DNA from: Strigomonas culicis
Taxonomy: Eukaryota; Euglenozoa; Kinetoplastea; Trypanosomatida; Trypanosomatidae
Reading direction: 5' to 3'
Assembly: GCA_000482145.1 (NCBI GenBank)
Contig: AUXH01000115.1
Coordinates: 1 to 39,395, forward strand
DNA: 39,395 nt
The translations under genes and the position numbers were made by a program. This document shows, piece by piece, positions 1 through 8,510 of the stretch (the first letter of the stretch is position 1; every line of letters begins with the position of its first letter). Under the pieces are notes generated by a model. That model ran no database searches. It worked only from the letters and a program-made list of their open reading frames with translations, and was not told the DNA's origin.

Positions 1-520
1 CTATTACAATCCATTCAGTAAGAACTGACGTAATCTTTTTTTCTTTTTCTTGTATATGTTCATGTAACTTGCCTACTTGTTTAGTTCCACGTGCTTTCGT
101 GTAAGTGATGATTGTGGCACCTCTCCCCGGACAGTTTTCATGACAAGAACCGCCTTGAACCTAATACCAAGGCTGAGTACACACTTCTTCAACGCTTTTT
201 TTTCTAGTTCATTACAAGTATATAGATGTCTTGGTCGCAGCAAGGTCTGCGGATTGGTCGTCGCACATGATGATAACACAAAGTAGGGAATCTCTTGTCG
301 AGCTCTTTCTGGGCGGTGACATGAAAATCTTTGCTATTATAATCCATTCAGTACAAACTGACAACACTACCAGCTACGTCTTCTTTCCCACACATCTTTT
401 CCTTTCTTCATGGCCGCCGCTATCAACAACTGCTTTCTTTCCCCTACTTGCAAATAGCCTCTCCCGGAAAGATATTGTGACAAATACCTGCCTTGAACCT
501 GATACCAAGGTTCAGTGCAA
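1..520 (+). repeat. Diverged tandem repeat, unit about 335 bp, two copies
   Basis: Copy 1 begins at 1 and copy 2 at 334. Both contain CTATTAYAATCCATTCAGTA followed by AACTGAC. About 140 bases in, both contain CTCTCCC-GGA and then TGACAA with a GCCTTGAACCTRATACCAAG block (copy 1 near 141-173, copy 2 near 478-511). The offset drifts from 333 to 337, so the copies have small indels. The material between the blocks is poorly conserved. It may be an old duplication of an untranslated element; I do not recognise a known retroposon. Confidence 0.6.
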
Positions 521-913
521 TTGCATTTTTTTTTGTTGTTGTTGATTTGATACAAGTCAACACACTTTGAACTTCAAAGATATAAAAAAAAACACACCCA
601 CATACATAAACAACAAGGGAAGAGTGCCAAACTGTAATGAGGAACGCGAGTGCATAATACTTATCATTTGTTTCATTTCTTTCTCTATTTCTCCTTTTTT
701 TTTTCAAGGAATCATCCACGTTATACCAGTTTTCTTACTACTCTGTCCTCAAGGTAATAATAAAACGTAAAAGGTAAACCATAGGACTCTTTTTATTTCT
801 TATTGCAGCATATTGATTTTCCTTTTTTTTTCATTTTCTCTTTTTTTCATTGTGTGTATTTACTTCCTGCTTTTAAGTGGAAATTCTTTTTTTGTGTGCT
901 TTAAAGAGAATGT
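1..913. other. Gene-free 5' region, probably the 3' UTR of an upstream gene plus the leader of the first gene
   Basis: No open frame here has the GC-rich codon pattern of the real genes; the short frames are T-rich or cross repeats. The stretch holds a diverged direct repeat (about 1-180 and 334-520, listed separately) and several poly-T runs. T-rich blocks at 790-850 followed by an AG at 876-877 are the likely trans-splice signal for the gene at 914. I cannot say which upstream gene this belongs to. Confidence 0.6.
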
Positions 914-1942
914 ATGATAATGGTACTGTTTTTCAGTTCAATTCTTTTTTTTAATATATCTGATCATGACCGCTCTGTTCAACAGTATACACTCTTTTTG
1001 TGTGTAATGCTCTATGGTGCGGCATGCGCTTCAGCATTAACGGATACGTATGGTGTCAATGCCGACTCATCTGCGGCAATTGTTACCAGCACCACCTCCG
1101 TACCGTGGAATCGGAAGAGCTCCTTCCCGTGGTGGGCGGGTCTGTTGACAGCGGGCCTGACGGCGCTCCTTCTCACAGGCGTCGTCGTCCTCTGCGTGTG
1201 CCTCCGGCGCCACTGCCTGCGGCAGCAGCGCGCGGCGCAGCAGGCCTCGGAGATGGCGCGCACGACGGAGGCGATGAGCCAGAAGACCGCCGTGCTGCGG
1301 CGGACGCGCAGCGGGCCGTACGCGGCCACCCACCTCGCGGAGGACCAGGTGAAGGACATGGAGCTCCGCATGGAGGCCTCCGGGAGCGAGCTCGAGCGCC
1401 GGGACGACCGTTCCTCCTCGCAGGGCGACGCCGACGCCTACCCGCTCCCAGGGATGGAGCGGGAGCGCGACGTGCCCTTCGAGCTGGCCGGCTCGCTGCG
1501 CAGCGGCGCCCCCTCCTGGGGTGACGCGAGTAGCGTGACGGGGTCGGTGGCCTCCTTGGCGACCTCGACGGGGTCCGGCGTGCGGCGCGCGATACGCGTG
1601 ACGAACCGGCATTCGCTCGCGAGCCTGCGGGACGCGCTGCTGCACCCCGGCGGGCGAGCGCCGCACGCGGAACCAGGCACCTCCGCCAACGACGCAGCGA
1701 TAAATCCGCTTGCCGCCCGTCCGGAGAGACTGAGAGAGCCCATGACGGCGCTCGGCACAGAGCCCTCCCCAGAGGAGCCCCGCCATAGGGCATCCATAGA
1801 CGTCACACCGGTTGACATTGCGACGGGAGAAGAATTAGAACCCTTCTCAGTAGCTGTGGGTGAAACAACCCATTCTGACGAATGGAACGACCGTAGCCGT
1901 TGCTACGGTCGATGTGTGCCCTCGTGCGCCAATGACGTGTAG
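914..1942 (+). CDS. Hypothetical membrane protein with FPWWA-transmembrane module
   Basis: Function unknown; 342 residues from the ATG at 914. A hydrophobic N-terminal stretch ending at ACASA (about residues 27-39) looks like a signal peptide. A short ectodomain of only about 35 residues follows, then FPWWA and one membrane helix (about 71-97), then a basic Cys-containing stop-transfer segment. The remaining ~240 residues are a polar, Ser/Arg/Glu-rich and probably disordered cytosolic tail. The FPWWA plus helix plus Cys/basic arrangement is shared with the next gene, suggesting relatedness. The start is uncertain. An AG at 935-936 after a T-rich stretch lies inside the frame, so translation could instead begin at the Met at 1007, which would shorten the signal peptide. 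The T runs here also make a one-base sequence error possible. Two adjacent hairpins lie in the last 75 bases of the frame. Confidence 0.7.
   Translation: MIMVLFFSSILFFNISDHDRSVQQYTLFLCVMLYGAACASALTDTYGVNADSSAAIVTSTTSVPWNRKSSFPWWAGLLTAGLTALLLTGVVVLCVCLRRHCLRQQRAAQQASEMARTTEAMSQKTAVLRRTRSGPYAATHLAEDQVKDMELRMEASGSELERRDDRSSSQGDADAYPLPGMERERDVPFELAGSLRSGAPSWGDASSVTGSVASLATSTGSGVRRAIRVTNRHSLASLRDALLHPGGRAPHAEPGTSANDAAINPLAARPERLREPMTALGTEPSPEEPRHRASIDVTPVDIATGEELEPFSVAVGETTHSDEWNDRSRCYGRCVPSCANDV
1870..1911 (+). other. Two adjacent perfect inverted repeats (hairpins) near the end of the first gene
   Basis: The first is CCATTC-TGAC-GAATGG at 1870-1885, a 6-bp stem with a 4-nt loop. The second is CGACCGTAGC-CGTT-GCTACGGTCG at 1888-1911, a perfect 10-bp stem with a 4-nt loop. 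They are separated by two bases and lie 31 bases before the stop codon ends. Both are coding. The call is direct from sequence; any role is unknown. Confidence 0.85.
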
Positions 1943-2395
1943 TTGCATGGAGAGACACTGCCAGAGTGACTCATCCTTCAAAAAGATTGATTTTGATGTA
2001 ATAGTTCGTTTCTTTTTTTTTCTTTCATTTTTCTTTTGAGGGACTCCTCTACTACCTTTTTTTTTAATAATCCTTTTTTTTGTGCTTTTTAATATACTCT
2101 TTATCTTCTTTGGTTACATGTATGCGGGACTCGCATTTGTACACAGGTGTAAGGTACATTTTGTTGTTGCGGTGGATTTATTATTGAAGGTTGTGCAGTG
2201 AGAAAGGGTGACGGGTTGTGTATTTCAATTGGTTCATTCGTTGGTGTTTGGTGTAAGCACTTTCTTCATTTGTTACTACTTTTCTTCTTCTCATCCCTCC
2301 TTTCTTTTTTTCTTTGTCTTTTCACCGTTCACTACAGTTTTTTTTTTTGCAATATCTTCGTACACAACATACACTAAACATTTTCTGTTGCGCTA
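1943..2395 (+). other. Intergenic region with splice-acceptor signal
   Basis: T-rich spacer without a gene. It contains several runs of 7-9 T (2010-2080) and a long pyrimidine tract at about 2278-2330, followed by the AG at 2336-2337. That AG is the best candidate trans-splice acceptor for the gene at 2396 and would give a leader of about 58 nt. Confidence 0.6.
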
Positions 2396-3403
2396 ATGCA
2401 AAAATCACGAGTCTTTGTGACCGCCTTGGCGGTGCTCGCTTGCCTCTTGGCGGCGCGCACAAGTGCTTACGAAGTGGTGTTCAGCGCCAAGTCGGGCACT
2501 TCGGTGCAGAACTACCTCTACACCCAGGGCGGCTGCAGCCACTACGACATCACGCTCGTCAACGCCATGCCCACCTCCTCCACGTACAACGATGCGGCGC
2601 AGCAGGCGTACTCGAGCGCCGGCATGACGGGCAACGTGCCGCTGGGTGGTATCGCGAAGCAGGCCGCCTGCTTCACGTCCTACTGCGAGTGGAGCTGGGA
2701 CCAGGGCGTCTACTACTACGGCTCGCTGACCTTCATGAGGGGCACCTACTCTAGCTCCAACCCAAGCACGTCCGCGGCCTCCGTGAGCGACGTGTACAAC
2801 AACTTCGCGACGGGCTACCCCAAGTCGTGGAACTACAGCTACTGGGGCGCCCGCGTCCCGGCCATGACGAGCGACGGCACGTGGATCAACACGGACCTCT
2901 CCCTCATCTACGATCAGTACGTCTGCCAGGGATACACGTTCGAGCAGAGCGACGCGGCCACGTACGGCTACGCGACGTACCCCAACGGCGACATCATCGA
3001 CCCGCGCTCGTACATCACGACGTCGCAGCGCTCTCACTGCGGCTCGATGGTGGAGGTGGACAACTCCGGTCGCTGGGTGGACGTGCAGTGCATCAAGACC
3101 TTCCCCTGGTGGGCCGCTCTCATTATCGCCGTGTCCTGCTTCGTGGTCGTCGTGTCGCTCATCATCCTGACCATGTGCTGCTGCCTCTGCAACAAGAACC
3201 AGAAGGAGGCCAAGGCGAAGGTGCGCCAGATGGCCGCCGATGAGGACAACATTGCCCGTGTGCCCACGCAGTCCCAGGTCGGCATGAGCCGCGACACCGT
3301 CCTCGCGCCGCAGCTCGGCGACCTCAGCGGGGACGATGAGGACGACGTAGATGGGGACGGTGGGCGCGAGAACAGCGGATACGGGAGCGGTGTAGGGTTT
3401 TAA
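2396..3403 (+). CDS. Conserved-looking type-I membrane protein, probable surface protein
   Basis: Function unknown; 335 residues from the ATG at 2396. The start is supported by a clear signal peptide (basic MQKSR, hydrophobic core, ARTSA cleavage region near residue 24). A lumenal or extracellular domain of about 210 residues follows. It is rich in Tyr, Trp and Ser with scattered cysteines (QGGCSHYD, QAACFTSYCEWSWDQG, DQYVCQG, SHCGSM, VQCIK), which suggests disulfides. Then come FPWWA, one membrane helix (about 242-262), a CCCLCNK segment, and a tail of about 70 residues ending in an acidic and then Gly-rich stretch. The design is typical of trypanosomatid surface or endomembrane proteins. 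The same FPWWA-helix-Cys module occurs in the gene before it. I do not recognise the ectodomain. Confidence 0.8.
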   Translation: MQKSRVFVTALAVLACLLAARTSAYEVVFSAKSGTSVQNYLYTQGGCSHYDITLVNAMPTSSTYNDAAQQAYSSAGMTGNVPLGGIAKQAACFTSYCEWSWDQGVYYYGSLTFMRGTYSSSNPSTSAASVSDVYNNFATGYPKSWNYSYWGARVPAMTSDGTWINTDLSLIYDQYVCQGYTFEQSDAATYGYATYPNGDIIDPRSYITTSQRSHCGSMVEVDNSGRWVDVQCIKTFPWWAALIIAVSCFVVVVSLIILTMCCCLCNKNQKEAKAKVRQMAADEDNIARVPTQSQVGMSRDTVLAPQLGDLSGDDEDDVDGDGGRENSGYGSGVGF

Positions 3404-4546
3404 TCGTACACACGGAAGCAGATCTTTGAGTTTTCGCGTTTTTTCCTTTTTTTTTTGATTGTATTTGTTTCTTTTTTTGTTTGGTTTTCATTGTCCACAA
3501 AGTGCACCCTCTCTGACCAACGTTAGCTTTAGCTGCAGCCCAGTGTTGACATCAATGGCGAACAAAGTGGTATGAACAATACATATGTTTATACAAAGTT
3601 CGCACTTGTTGTTTCCACGCCAGCAACGGAAAAGAAAAGGAGACAGAAAAGAAATGCAGATGAGAGCCTCCTATTTTTTTACTAGAACAGCCTTCTTAAA
3701 AGAGGCGGTATCAACGACATTGGAGAAGAAAAAAAAAAACGACAGAGAGCGAAGAGAGAGCACAGAAAAAAGGGGACAACCAGGAAAAGGGAAAAAAATA
3801 GTAATAACAAGTGGTCGATAAGTATTGATAGCGTGCATAATAGTACGCAATTGCAAGTACTTATGTATACATCGGGGCTCGCTTTTTTTTTCCCCCCTTT
3901 TTGCGTATTTTTGTACTTTTGAGAAAACCAATTGAATGGCTAAATAAAGAAAAAGAAGAGAAGTATGAATAAAGAAAAAAAAACCTTCTCAGTTGTTTTG
4001 TACTGAATTCTGTGAACAAAACTAAAACAATATTTACTCGAATAAGATTTATACATATATACTTGGTTTGTAGACAAATTCTCTTTTTTTCTCACCTGAT
4101 TGTATTTTTTTTTTTCGAACTATTTTCGTGGTTTTCCCTTTTTATTATAAAAGGTGTTATATGTATCCTAATTATACTGTTTCTTTTTAGCATTTTTTTC
4201 ATTTTTCAATTCTAATTATTTACTTCATCTTCTTGTTTGTGTCTTTCTCATTTCTGTTTTACCCTTTTCATATGATAGTGTTTAAATGACCAAATACAGT
4301 CCTGTCTTCCGGATTTACGATCATCATGCTTGGTGTGTGTGCACGTCTGTACGTGCGTTACTGTTATGTACCCACATGCGCTAATCTACACTATCCTGTT
4401 TGTTGTGTTGATGTCTTTATCTTCTCCCTTCTCTTTTCTCTTCAATTCTTTGCGTAGCCTTGTATTCTAGTGCGCCGCATCTGGCGTTTTCTCTTCTTCT
4501 TGCGTGTTTGTGTTGAATCGGTTTATCATTCTCTCTATACGCCCGT
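3404..4546 (+). other. Long AT-rich intergenic region
   Basis: Over 1.1 kb with no convincing gene. The first ~160 bases are T-rich. About 3630-3800 and 3940-3995 are strongly purine-rich on the + strand, with long A and GA runs. From 4070 it becomes T-rich again. The pyrimidine stretch at 4421-4450 followed by AGs at 4456-4457 and 4469-4470 is the likely acceptor for the phosphoesterase gene. The long, A-rich front part is probably the 3' UTR of the membrane-protein gene. Confidence 0.55.
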
Positions 4547-7500
4547 ATGGTTCGATTCTCTTTTTCCGAGCAGTCGACGCTGGACTTCACAAGCGCGTGG
4601 GTGGAGCCGGTGGTGCGGCGCGTGCTCTCCCTCGCGGGCCAGGTGCAGCAGGACATGCTGTGGTCCCTGGCGTACATCGCGGTCCTCACGGTGGCCTACC
4701 TCTTCCACTCGCCCTTCCGCGCCCACAGCGCGGCCACCCTCGACACCTATGCGCGCGTGACGAAGGTGCTGCAGACGTGGTGCACGCTGGTGGTCGTGTG
4801 TTTCCACATGCTGCCCACGATCTTTCGTCAGAAGCAGACCCAGCTGGCAAATGTGAGCTCGACGGAGGACTTCGTGGGTATGATCTTCTTTCCCATTTTT
4901 TTCTCACTTAGTTGTTTTTTTCTGCTTCTACACAAGTGGAAGCGGGTGTTGAAGCTTGGCGTTACGTACGGCAAGAGCATGAGCGCTGTGCTACTGAACT
5001 CGATCGTGCTGACCGTGTTGTCCGTCATGCACTTTTCCTACTGCGATCAGATATTTCAGGAGGGTGACGCGCAGGGCGGAGTCGCCAAGGCGGTGCTGCG
5101 CAGCGTGTTTATGTTTCCCTCAATCTCCGCGCACCCCTTCCGCGTCCTCGCGCGACTCTTCAGCTCCTGCCTTATGTTTGTGCTCCTCGACTACCTGTAC
5201 AAGCGCAAGAGCGGGTTCGACCCGTCGAGCGGGATTCTGTGGAGCGACTTTTTCGAGCTGCAGAAGGAGCACCGGCTCGCGCAGAGCCAGCGGACGAAGC
5301 GCGACGTGGACTGGCGGCTGCTGGAGCGGCAGCCGCACGTGTTCCGGAAGGCGCCGCCGGCCGGCGCGTGCAGCCCGGCGCCGACCCCGCGGGCCATGGG
5401 CAGCGGCGAGGTCCGGCCCGCGGCGCCGACATGCAACACGTCGCTCGAGCCGCACGCCTATCAGGACGACGTGGACCTCCCGGGGGAAGGACTCCGCCTC
5501 TGCTCGCCGACGGAGCCGGACGCGGCGCGCGGCGACTGTCGCGCACCGTGCTCCTTCCTGGACGAGCCGGAGCGCGCGGCGGCGCAGGAGGCCAAGCACC
5601 CGCTCAACCGCCCCGGCATGGTCCCGTGGTGGTCGACGTTTGTGCTCGCGACCGCGTGGCAGGCCTTCGCCGGCTCCATGCTGGGCTTCCTCTCCTTCGA
5701 CGTCCGCTCCCTGCAGACCCAGTGCGCGCCCAAGCTGTTCAGGCTGCACTTCTCCACCAAGCTGGCCAGCATCACGGACCCGACGGCGGCCGCCAGCACG
5801 CGGCGCATGACCGCGCGCGCCGCCTCGAACACGGAGGAGAGCACGTCCACCCAGTCCACGGACACCGTCTTCCTCACGGGCTCCACGGTGTCCCGCGACG
5901 TGTGCGACACGGACGTCTGGTTCGATTGGGTCGCCGATGTCGGCGATGGCTTCAACCCCACGTACGAGATGGCGCGGCTGCTGGCGCAGCCCTCCATCCA
6001 GTTCACCTCGACCAACAAAGCCGTGCTGAACCCGACGCCGTCCGTCGGCGATGCGAAGACGCCCACGAAGCTGAACCGTGAGCACACGATGGGCCCGGCA
6101 CAGGTGCGGGCCGCCTCCGTTTCCCCCACGCAGACGCGGCGCTCCCCGTGGACGTACGAGGACGGCGCGGAGATGGGCAAGGGCGGGGAGGGCCTCGGCG
6201 CCGCCAGCGGCGACCTGCCGCGCGGCTCCTTCGTGCTCGTCGGCGGCGACCTGGCCTACCCGAACCCGTGCGCCGAGACGTACGAGTCGCGCCTCTTCGG
6301 ACCGTACAGCGACGCGCTGTGTGGGAACCGGCTGCTCCGCCGCCTCTTCCATGAGCGGCAGCACGACGTGGTCGTGCCGGACCCGGCCGACCGGGACGTC
6401 GCCCACATCGACATGCTGGACGCGCAGACGGCCTCGCGCATCGCGCGCGGCGGGGACACGCTGCGGCCGTGCCGCGCGTCGGCTGAGGAGGCGCTGCGAA
6501 CCGTCCCGATGCTCTTCGCGATACCGGGCAACCACGACTGGTTCGACGGGCTGCGCACCTTCGGCAACTACATTGTCGAGAAGTCGTGGCTGGGCGGGTG
6601 GCTCATGCCGCAGCGCAGCAGCTACTTCACCCTGCAGCTGCCGTTCAACTGGTTCATCCTGTGCTGTGACACCGGCAACACGCAGGACATTGACACCACG
6701 CAGCGCAACTACTTCCTGCAGGTGATTGAGCACTACATGGACGAACACAGCTGCGTCATCCTGGCGGCCCATGAGCCCGGCTGGCTGTACAACGCGATGG
6801 AGCGGCGCGACACCCCGCTGCAGCCGGAGCTGGACTACCTGGTGAACGCGCTCGGCACGCGGCTGCGGCTGCGCATGGCGGGCGACATCCACCACTACTC
6901 CCGCCACATCCCAATCGATGCGCTCTCGGAGGCGGCCACGCTCGTCGTCAGCGGGGGCGGCGGCGGCTTCCTACACGGCGCGCGCAACGACCGCATTATC
7001 GCGCAGGGAACGCCCTACAGGCGCACCTGCGCGTTTCCGCGCCGCAACACGTACATGACCATCACGTCGCGTCTGTGGGGGTTCCGGCTGGTGAACTGGA
7101 AGTTCGACATCTTCATCGGCTGCTCCTGCTTCCTGCTCGTGTTGTCCCTGCTGCCGGTGCCAAAGGAAACGCTGCGGCGCGCGAACGGCATCGATACCAT
7201 CTCCGCCTTCTTCGCCCACTGCCTCGCGCTCACGTTCACCTTCATGACGTACATGGTGTCGACAGCGAAGGTCTCGTGGCTCTCCGTGGCCTTCTTCCAC
7301 ACGTGCTTCTCGTCCGCGGGCTCGGACCGCAAGGCGCCCTATGTCTGGCGCTTTGTGTACGGGGCTTTCTGGACGGGGTGGACGGCGTTTATCTGCTGCG
7401 GCATGCTGGCTGCCGTGCACTGCCTGCCCAAGTACATGCACAACGTGGGGCTGCTGGCCACCACCGAGGGCGCGTGGCGCAGCATGCTGGAGGAGCAGAC

Positions 7501-8176
7501 GCGCGTGTCCGCGACCGACCTCGTGCTGCACCTCGGGCAGCTCTTCGGCGCCGAGAGCATGGCCGCGCTCGCGCTGCTCCGGCTCCAGAAGATGTACTAC
7601 GAGAGCTTTCTGTACCGGGTGTCCTTTTGGGTTCTGAAGGTGCTGGACCCCATTGAAACACTCGCGCACCTGTCGCAGACCATCGGGTCGGATGTCATTG
7701 GCGAGTACGCGAAGAATGCCACACGTGGGCAGATTTTTTTCTACTACGGTCACATCATCTTCTTCTACTGGATTCTCGTGACCCCGTTGGTATCACTACT
7801 CATTGGCGTCTTTCTCTTTGTGTCCGTGCGGTTCTTTGACTACATGTACGACGGCGTGTACTCGGCCTTTCAGATTGAGGACTACAAGCACTTCATCCGC
7901 TTCCGCATCGACAAGAAGACGCGTGAGCTTCACGGCCACGTCATCGCGGAGGCGAGTGTGCCTAAGGTATGGGAGCTGGACCCGAAGCATGTGGCGGAGT
8001 ACTACAACGGTGGTGGTGAACTCGCGCCGCACCTGCGGTGCACGCCCAGCAAGTGGCGCCCCGCCGAGTCACAGCGGTCTAAAAAGGAAGGCAATCGGAA
8101 GATCCATCTTTTAGAAACTTTTGTTGTTCGACCGCACCGAATGCCCCCGCCAGACAACGCTTGCCAAAGTAACTGA
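4547..8176 (+). CDS. Multi-pass membrane calcineurin-like metallophosphoesterase
   Basis: A 1209-residue membrane protein with a dinuclear-metal phosphoesterase domain; substrate unknown. N-terminal hydrophobic helices lie at about 38-56, 73-93, 107-126, 145-165 and 185-218, followed by a low-complexity linker (about 250-355) and another helix (about 360-382). Phosphoesterase motifs appear in order: FDWVADVGDGFN (459-470), GGDLAYP (from 566), GNHD (661-664), CCDTGN (D708), AAHEPGW (H742) and GDIHHYSRH (D780, H782). All expected metal ligands appear present. A GGGGG loop follows at about 803. The C-terminal third has about five more helices, including a long pair at about 1065-1100. The layout resembles the large membrane metallophosphoesterase family found in plants, algae and some bacteria. 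Arginine-heavy alternative frames over this gene are GC shadows. The start is the first ATG after the splice signal. Confidence 0.85.
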   Translation: MVRFSFSEQSTLDFTSAWVEPVVRRVLSLAGQVQQDMLWSLAYIAVLTVAYLFHSPFRAHSAATLDTYARVTKVLQTWCTLVVVCFHMLPTIFRQKQTQLANVSSTEDFVGMIFFPIFFSLSCFFLLLHKWKRVLKLGVTYGKSMSAVLLNSIVLTVLSVMHFSYCDQIFQEGDAQGGVAKAVLRSVFMFPSISAHPFRVLARLFSSCLMFVLLDYLYKRKSGFDPSSGILWSDFFELQKEHRLAQSQRTKRDVDWRLLERQPHVFRKAPPAGACSPAPTPRAMGSGEVRPAAPTCNTSLEPHAYQDDVDLPGEGLRLCSPTEPDAARGDCRAPCSFLDEPERAAAQEAKHPLNRPGMVPWWSTFVLATAWQAFAGSMLGFLSFDVRSLQTQCAPKLFRLHFSTKLASITDPTAAASTRRMTARAASNTEESTSTQSTDTVFLTGSTVSRDVCDTDVWFDWVADVGDGFNPTYEMARLLAQPSIQFTSTNKAVLNPTPSVGDAKTPTKLNREHTMGPAQVRAASVSPTQTRRSPWTYEDGAEMGKGGEGLGAASGDLPRGSFVLVGGDLAYPNPCAETYESRLFGPYSDALCGNRLLRRLFHERQHDVVVPDPADRDVAHIDMLDAQTASRIARGGDTLRPCRASAEEALRTVPMLFAIPGNHDWFDGLRTFGNYIVEKSWLGGWLMPQRSSYFTLQLPFNWFILCCDTGNTQDIDTTQRNYFLQVIEHYMDEHSCVILAAHEPGWLYNAMERRDTPLQPELDYLVNALGTRLRLRMAGDIHHYSRHIPIDALSEAATLVVSGGGGGFLHGARNDRIIAQGTPYRRTCAFPRRNTYMTITSRLWGFRLVNWKFDIFIGCSCFLLVLSLLPVPKETLRRANGIDTISAFFAHCLALTFTFMTYMVSTAKVSWLSVAFFHTCFSSAGSDRKAPYVWRFVYGAFWTGWTAFICCGMLAAVHCLPKYMHNVGLLATTEGAWRSMLEEQTRVSATDLVLHLGQLFGAESMAALALLRLQKMYYESFLYRVSFWVLKVLDPIETLAHLSQTIGSDVIGEYAKNATRGQIFFYYGHIIFFYWILVTPLVSLLIGVFLFVSVRFFDYMYDGVYSAFQIEDYKHFIRFRIDKKTRELHGHVIAEASVPKVWELDPKHVAEYYNGGGELAPHLRCTPSKWRPAESQRSKKEGNRKIHLLETFVVRPHRMPPPDNACQSN

Positions 8177-8510
8177 TGTATATTTGCCGTTACTTACTGC
8201 AGCGCCTTTTGCCTTATTCGTATTCTCTTTTCTTGTTTCAATGATGTAGTACAAATTGATATACAGATCGCTCCCACATCAATTTTCCTCATGTCTTCCG
8301 ATGACTCTCATCATGTTCCAACACAAGCGCTACACTGTTGTAAGTTACTGGATCTCGAGAGTACTGCTGCTCCTTTTTCTTTATTTACTTGTCTTTCTCT
8401 CCTCTGCCCGTCGGTTTTCCTGAATTTCAGCAAGGTGGATACAGTACACTTCTTTCTATACATACATACCTCTATATATACATCGTTTTTTTTTCCCCCT
8501 TTCTTTGCTT
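8177..8510 (+). other. Intergenic region with two pyrimidine tracts
   Basis: No gene seen. A pyrimidine-rich stretch at about 8370-8425 ends in TTTCAG (AG at 8429-8430), a textbook acceptor. A second tract at 8485-8508 abuts the ATG at 8511, and its first downstream AG (8527-8528) sits directly before another in-frame ATG at 8529. This makes the start of the next gene ambiguous. Confidence 0.6.

Noticed and set aside
1..520. Direct repeat as a SIDER or ingi-type retroposon remnant
   Set aside because: I could not recognise the trypanosomatid retroposon signature, an A-rich tail or target-site duplication; kept only as a diverged repeat.
3585..4215. Several 65-90-residue frames in the long spacer
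   Set aside because: Lys- or Phe-rich products of homopolymer-like DNA with no splice signal of their own and no motifs.
5120..6907. 595-residue minus-strand frame within the metallophosphoesterase gene
   Set aside because: Shadow of the plus-strand gene, which carries all phosphoesterase motifs; composition is Val/Arg/His-rich and unlike a real protein.
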